A stretch of DNA of 9,266 nucleotides from an uncultured Planctomycetaceae bacterium. GTDB taxonomy: Bacteria; Planctomycetota; Planctomycetia; Pirellulales; Pirellulaceae. Below the pieces are notes generated by a model, which saw only the letters and a program-made list of their open reading frames with translations, did no database searches and was not told where the DNA came from. The DNA is taken from assembly GCA_903927685.1 (NCBI GenBank), contig CAIYOB010001453.1, positions 1 through 9,266 on the forward strand, read 5' to 3'. Shown here piece by piece: positions 1 through 6,300 of this stretch (positions are counted from its first letter, which is position 1; the number at the start of each line of letters is the position of its first letter). The position numbers and the translations under genes are program-made.

Positions 1-396
1 GTGAACGAGTGGGATGGCGAGGTGAACGTGACGGTCCCGACGCTGGACCCGGACGAAGCGGTCCAGGTGGCCTTCGACGCGGCGACCGGCGCGGCGATGC
101 GGGCTTCGGGAACGGTGGACGTGTCCGTTAACGACTTCGCCTATCTGACCGCGGACGTGGCGGTCGAGAAGGCCGGGACGGTGCTGACGATCGGGGCCAC
201 GGACGTGACGGCGTTCGTGGGCACGGGGTACCAGACGGTCGGCGAATTGGGCGTCAAGGTCACGGGAGCCTCGTTTGGGTTGGCGATCGACTTGGCGGCG
301 GCGAAGGGGCCGAAGTACGCGTTGCAGGTCACCGAGGGGACGGCGGGGATCGTGGGAGTGCCGGGCCTCGATCTGGTCGGCCCGCTGGCGGTGGCG
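1..396 (+). repeat. Type I repeat, copy 1 (132 aa)
   Basis: This unit begins with VNEWDGEVNVTVPTLDPDEA and contains the shared core motifs VLTIG, TAFVGTG, FGLAIDL and a closing VGPLAVA. Compared with type II units it lacks roughly 14 residues, mainly the strand-loop-strand segment (VTLADG...VDL) before the LTIG motif. It matches copy 2 at roughly 90% of bases by eye. Unit boundaries are set at the conserved (V/I)-N step that ends the last strand of each unit. Copy 1 may extend the same pattern upstream, outside the window. Confidence 0.92.
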
Positions 397-3300
397 GTCA
401 ACGAGTGGGATGGCGAGGTGAATGTCACGGTCCCGACGCTGGACCCGGACGAAGCGGTCCAGGTGGCTTTCGACGCGGCGGCCGGCGCGGCGATGCGGGC
501 TTCGGGGACGGTGGACGTATCGGTCAGCGACTTCGCCTACCTGACCGCCGAGGTGGCGGTCGAGAAGGCCGGCACGGTGTTGACGATCGGGGGCACAGAC
601 GTGACGGCGTTCGTGGGCACGGGGTACAAGACGGCGGGCGAATTGGGCGTGAAAGTCAGCGGAGCGTCGTTCGGGTTGGCGATCGACTTGGCGGCCGCGG
701 GGACGAAGTACGCCTTGCAGGTCACCGAGGGCACGGCGGGGCTCGTGGGCGTGCCGGGCCTCGACCTGGTCGGACCGCTGGCGGTGGCGGTCAACGAATG
801 GGACGGCGAGATCAACGTCACGGTCCCGACGCTGGACCCGGATGAAGCGGTCCAGGTGGCCTTCGACGCGGCGGCCGGCGCGGTGATGCAGGCCTCGGGG
901 ACGGTGGATGTGAACGCCGAGGGCTTCTTCTCCGTGCATGGGGCGGTCGCGATTGAAAAGTCGGTCAGGGAACTGATTCTAGCGGATGCGAGTGTCGTGG
1001 ACGTGGCGCTGCTGACGATTTGCGGGAGCGATCTAGGCGGGTTCGTCGGGTTGAACGGGCCTGCGGCCAATCCGGAGGCGATGGGGTTGTCGTTGACCGG
1101 AGCGAACGTTGCGATCGCCGCGGCTTGGCCGCGAAGCAACCCAGGCGGCACGGACTTGCGGACGTGGACGGCGGTCAGGGCGACGGCGGAATCGGCGGGG
1201 CTCGTGGGCGTGCCGCTGGCGCTGGCGACGGCCAGCGGGATTGCGGTCTCGCTGAACCAGGCGGGTGGGACGCTCGACGGCTTGGCGGCCGAGACGGTCG
1301 CGGACTTTTCGGCGGCGTCGCTGACGGTGGATGCGGGCGGCGGTCAGACGCTGACGCTCGACTTCCAGGACGCATTACTGCAGGCGACGGCCAACCTGCA
1401 GTTGGGGGTGTCAGAGTTCTTCCACGTCAGCGGCAATGTAGCGTTGGCGAAAGCCAGCGTACTGGTGCCGTTGTCGGACGGGACGACGGTTCAGGCGGAC
1501 CTGCTGACGATTGGTGGCAGCGGCCTGACGGCATTCGCGGGACTCAACGGCGGGACGGAGGACGCGACGGGCCTGACGCTGGACGAGGCACGCTTTGCCT
1601 TGGCCCTGGCGAGCGACGAATTGGATGGGACGCGAAAATGGGTGACGTTGGCGGCGACGGCTGGAAGTGCCAGTCTGGCGGGCGTGCCGGGCGTTGGCTT
1701 GACAGGCACGGGCCTGTCGGTGCTGGTCAACCAGCCCGACGCGAACGGCGTGGTGGCGAACTGGGCATCGTCGCCGCTGGACGTGGACGTGGGCGGCGGT
1801 CAGTCGGTAACGCTGAATGTACCCGGTTCGGCGGGCGAACTGTTGCAGGCCTCAGGCAACGTTGTGTTGGAGGTGCAGGGTTTCTTCCGAGTGCAGGGCG
1901 GGTTTGCCATTGACAAGTCGACCGCGCACGTGCGCTTGGCCGATAGCAGCGAAGTGGACGCGGCCATGCTGACCTTGGGCGGAGCCGGCGTGTCGGCGTT
2001 TGTCGGCCTGAACGGCGACACGGCTGACGCGATGGGATTGACGCTCAGCGATACCGACTTCGCGTTGTCCTTGCTGACGGACGCGGCGGACGGCACGCGA
2101 AAGTGGACGGCCTTGACAGCGACGGCGGGCGGGGCGTCGTGCCGTGGCCTGCCGGGCGTGGCGGTGGAAGCGGGCGCGGTGACGGTCGAGGTCAACCGGG
2201 CGGCCGCAGATGACTCGGTGGTGGACTTTGCCGGCCAGCCGCTGACGGTGGCCACGGGTCCGGCGTCGAGCCTGACGCTGGAGATGGACGGGCAGCTGGG
2301 CCAGTTGCTGCGGGCCTCGGGCGAGCTGACGATGGAGGTCGAGGACTTCTTCCGGGTGACGGGCGGGTTCGCCATCCAACGCAGCGCCGGCTCGGTGACG
2401 CTGGCGGACGCAGCGGGAACGCAGTTGTCCGTGGATCTGCTGACGATCGGAGCCGCCGGCGCGGCGGCCTTCGCAGGCCTGCACGGCGGGACAGCCGAGC
2501 AGGTCGGCTTGACGTTGACGGACGTGGAATTCGGGCTGGTCCTGGCAGCCTCGCAGGCGGACGGCAGCCGCAACTGGACGGCGCTGACGGCCCGCGCCGG
2601 CGGAGCGACGTTTGCGGGCCTGCCCGAGGTGACGATCGCGGCGGAGGACGTGTCGGTCGCGATCAACCGGCCCGATGCCGGTGGCGTGGTCGTGGACTTT
2701 GCCGCCCAACCGCTGGCCGTGCCGACCGGGCCGGGGGCGAGCAGGGAGCTGGACTTTTCGGGGGCCGACGGGGCGCTGCTGGAAGCGGCAGGCGAGCTGA
2801 GCCTGACCGTCGGGGGCTTCTTTCAGGCGTCCGGCGAGTTCGCGATCCGTAGGGCGACCGACCAGTTGACGGTGGCGGGCGGCACGGCGGTGAACGTCGA
2901 CCTGTTGACGATCGGAGCCGCGAATGTGACGGCGTTCGCCGGGCTGAACGGAGGAACGCAGGACGCGATCGGCCTGCAGTTGGGCGACGTGGGTTTGGCG
3001 TTGGCGGTGGCCGCTTCGCAAGCCGACCCGAGCCAGACCTGGACCGCGTTGTCGGCCGAGGCGGGCAGCGTGGGCTTCGTGGGCCTGCCTGGCGTGACGC
3101 TGGCCGCGGACACGGTGTCGGTGGCGATCAATCGGCCCAACGGGGCGGGCCAGGTACTCGATTTCCAGGCCGATCCGCTGGCGATTCCGACCGGTCCGGC
3201 CAGCAGCACGATGTTGGAGTTTGCCGCCGCGGACGGGGCGTTGCTGGAGGCGCGCGGCAATCTGGCGGTGGATTTGTTCGGCTTCTTCCAGGTCGCGGGC

Positions 3301-6300
3301 GGTTTTGCGATTCGCAAGTCGGAGGCGAACGTAACTCTAGCCGGGGGCGGCGTGGTGGCTGCCGAGCTGCTGACGCTCGGCGGGGCGGGCGTGTCGGCCT
3401 TTGCCGGTGTCAACGGCGGCACTCCGGATCAGCGCGGCTTGACGCTGGGGGACGTCGATTTCGCGTTGGCCTGGGCCACGGACACGGCAGATCCAACGCG
3501 TCAGTGGACCGCCTTGGACGCCACGGCTGGCGAGGCGGCGCTGGCGGGACTGCCGGGGGTGACGCTGGCGGCGAAGGCATTGAGCGTGTCGATCAATCGT
3601 CCGGGCGGAGACGGCAGCCTGGTGGATTTCGCCGCCGCGCCGTTGAGTGTCAAGACGGGACCGACGAGCAGTCGGTCGCTGGACTTAAGCGGCGCCGACG
3701 GCGAGTTGCTGGAAGCGGCCGGCACGTTGACGCTGGACGTGTTGGGCTTCTTTCGCAGTACGGGCAGCTACGCGATTCGCCGGTCTGAGGGGCAGGTGAC
3801 GTTGTCGGACGGCGGCCAACGGGAGGTGGATCTGCTGACGATCGGTGCGGCGGATGCGACGGCGTTTGCAGGTCAGGGCGGCGGGACCGCCGACGCCGTG
3901 GGCTTGACACTGGCCGGCGTAAATTTTGCTTTGGCCCTGGCCACCGACCAGGCGCAGCCGAGCACGGTGTATACCACGTTGCAGGCGACGGCCGATACGG
4001 TGAGCTTTGACGGGCTGCCGGATGTCCGCGTATCGGCGGACAGGATCAGCGTCACAATCAACCGGCCCGATGCGGCGGGCCTGGTGGTGGATTACGCAGG
4101 CCAGCCGTTGACGGTCCGGACCGGCCCGGCGAGCACGCATGAATTGAATGTCGCGGGGACGCTCGGCTCGCTGCTGGAAGCCGCGGGTACGCTGGACGTG
4201 CGGGTCGCCGATTTCTTCCAGGTCAGCGGCAGCTTGGCCTTGCGCCAGTCGCTGGGCTCGGTGGTGTTGTCCGATGCTGCGGCGGTAGACGCCGAGCTAC
4301 TGACGTTGGGCGGGGCGAACTTAGCGGCCTTTGCGGGCTTGAACGGAGGCACGGCCGACCGAGTGGGCCTGTCGCTAGGCAGCGTGGATTTCGCCTTGGC
4401 CCTGATCACCGATCGGGCGGATCCGAGTCGGCATTGGACCAGCCTGCAGGCGACGGCGGGGCTGGCGGCGCTCGTCGGAACCGATTCGCTGACCGTGGCG
4501 GGCACCGATCTGGCGGTGGCGATCAATGTGGGGATCCAGGCGAACCATCCGGGCGTCCCGGCGGCTTCGGTCCATACCGCTTACCGGCTGCTGGTATCGC
4601 CCAACACCTTCGGGACTGTCACGTTGGGGTACCAAGGCCAGGCCGCCGTGGCGGCGGCGGCGGCCAGCGACAGCGATGCGGCGGTGGCGGCCAAGGTGCA
4701 GGCGGCTTTGGCCGGCCTGCCGGGGATCGGTGCGGGCAACGTAATCGTGTCGGGCACCCGTTCCGGCGGGTACGAGATCACGTTCGTGGGCGCGCTGGCG
4801 GGGGCGAACGTGGCGGGCCTGACGGTCGAGACGGCGGCGACGCAGGCGGGCGTGGTGACCGTGACGCGGTTGTCCGCGGCCCGGGCCGGGGTGAATGAAG
4901 TCCAGACGGTCACGCTGGACATGCCGCGGCAGGATCCGCCCGCGGTGCCCACGGCGGTGACGGAACTGGTGCCCGGGGCGACGGGATTGGGCCAGGTCCA
5001 GGCGATCCGGATCGCGACGGCCAGCGTGGGGGCCAGCGGTTATTATCGAGTGAGCTACGGGGGCCAGTCCCAGACGATTCGTTTTGCGCAAAACGACATC
5101 AGCAACAACGCTCGGCGGCTGCAGGAGGCTTTGGCCAGCTTGACCGGCGACGCGAACGTGACGGTCAAGTTTGACCCAAAGTCGCAGATTCTGGCGCAGC
5201 GCTACGTGATTCGTTTTAGCGGCACGCCGGGCGTGATCGCAGCCGAGCCGACGACGCTGCCAGGCGCGACGCTGACGGTGGAACTGGTCCGCGCGGGCAG
5301 CGGCGGGGCGAACGAGAGGCAGCACGTCGCGCTGACCGCCGGTACGGCGTCGGGCACGTTCTCGCTGAGTTTGCCCTACGACGGGCGGCTGTACACAACG
5401 GCGGCGCTGGCCTTCGACGCCTCGGCGGAGACGATTGCGGCGGCCTTGAACGCCGCCTTGTCGCCGATCGGGGGCACGGTCGCGGTGGGCCGTTCGCTGG
5501 ACAGCGGCGTGACGAACCTGGAGGTGACGTTCGGCGGTTCGCTGGCGGGGAAGAACCTCGATCTGCTGCAGATCCAAACCCAGCCAATTGCGCCGGCGGC
5601 CGGCGGCACGTTCACGTTGACGTACGCGGGCTCGACCACGGCGCCGATTGCCCTGGCGACGACGACGGCGGCGCAGGCTGCGGCGATTCAGGCGACATTG
5701 GAGGCGTTGGACGGGATTGGTGCCGGCAACGTATCGGTCGCGTACGACTCGTCTTCGACAGCCCAGACGGCTCGCTACTTGGTGACCTTCCAGGGCACGC
5801 TGGCGGCTCAAGACGCAGTTGCCCTTGGTGCGGACGGGGGCAACCTGCTGTACGCCACGGTGGCCGTGCGAACGTCGACGCCGGGAGCGTCGGCGACCGG
5901 CGAGTCGCAGCGGGTCGTGATCGCCGCAGACGGGGATTCGGGGACCTTGACGCTGTCATGGAACTACGACGGCCATACGTATCGCTCGACCGCGATTCCG
6001 TTCAGCGCGACCGCGGCGGAAGTGCAGACGGCGTTCAACTCGGCCCTGTCGAGCCTGACCGGCGCAACGGCCACGGTGACCTACTGGAACGGTTCGGAAC
6101 TGCACATCGCGTTTGGCGGCGTGCTGGCCGGGGTCCAACTGCCCCTGCTCACCGGGACGGCTCAAGCCGCAATCACTCCGGCGGGGCTGACGCAGACGGC
6201 CGAGGGCTATTCGCGGGCCGCGGTTCCCGCGACGACCGAAACGCTGGTGGTGGACTTCGCGGCCCAGCCGCTCGAAGTGCCGACCGGCGCCGATTCGACC

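Noticed and set aside
1..3. GTG at base 1 as the gene's start codon
   Set aside because: The matching codon in the next two repeats (397 and 790) is an internal Val (GTC) preceded by LAVA, no upstream sequence is available for a ribosome binding site, and no signal peptide follows.
1020..1913. A 297-codon + strand open frame in another frame
   Set aside because: Gly/Arg-rich translation typical of an off-frame reading of GC-rich DNA. It begins and ends inside type II units that are coherent only in frame 1.
1852..3021. A 389-codon minus-strand open frame
   Set aside because: Codon-aligned antisense shadow ending at a sense TCA Ser codon at 1852. It is Arg/Gln/His-rich and explained by the repeats opposite.
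4645..4700. GCG-rich run as a microsatellite expansion
   Set aside because: It encodes an Ala-rich stretch in the first inserted module, but the module is about the same length there as its relatives (within one or two residues), so no expansion is needed to explain it.
4375..5811. A 478-codon minus-strand open frame
   Set aside because: Same codon-aligned antisense shadow; it ends at a sense CTA Leu codon at 4375. It crosses the boundary between two + strand repeat families without any change of its own.
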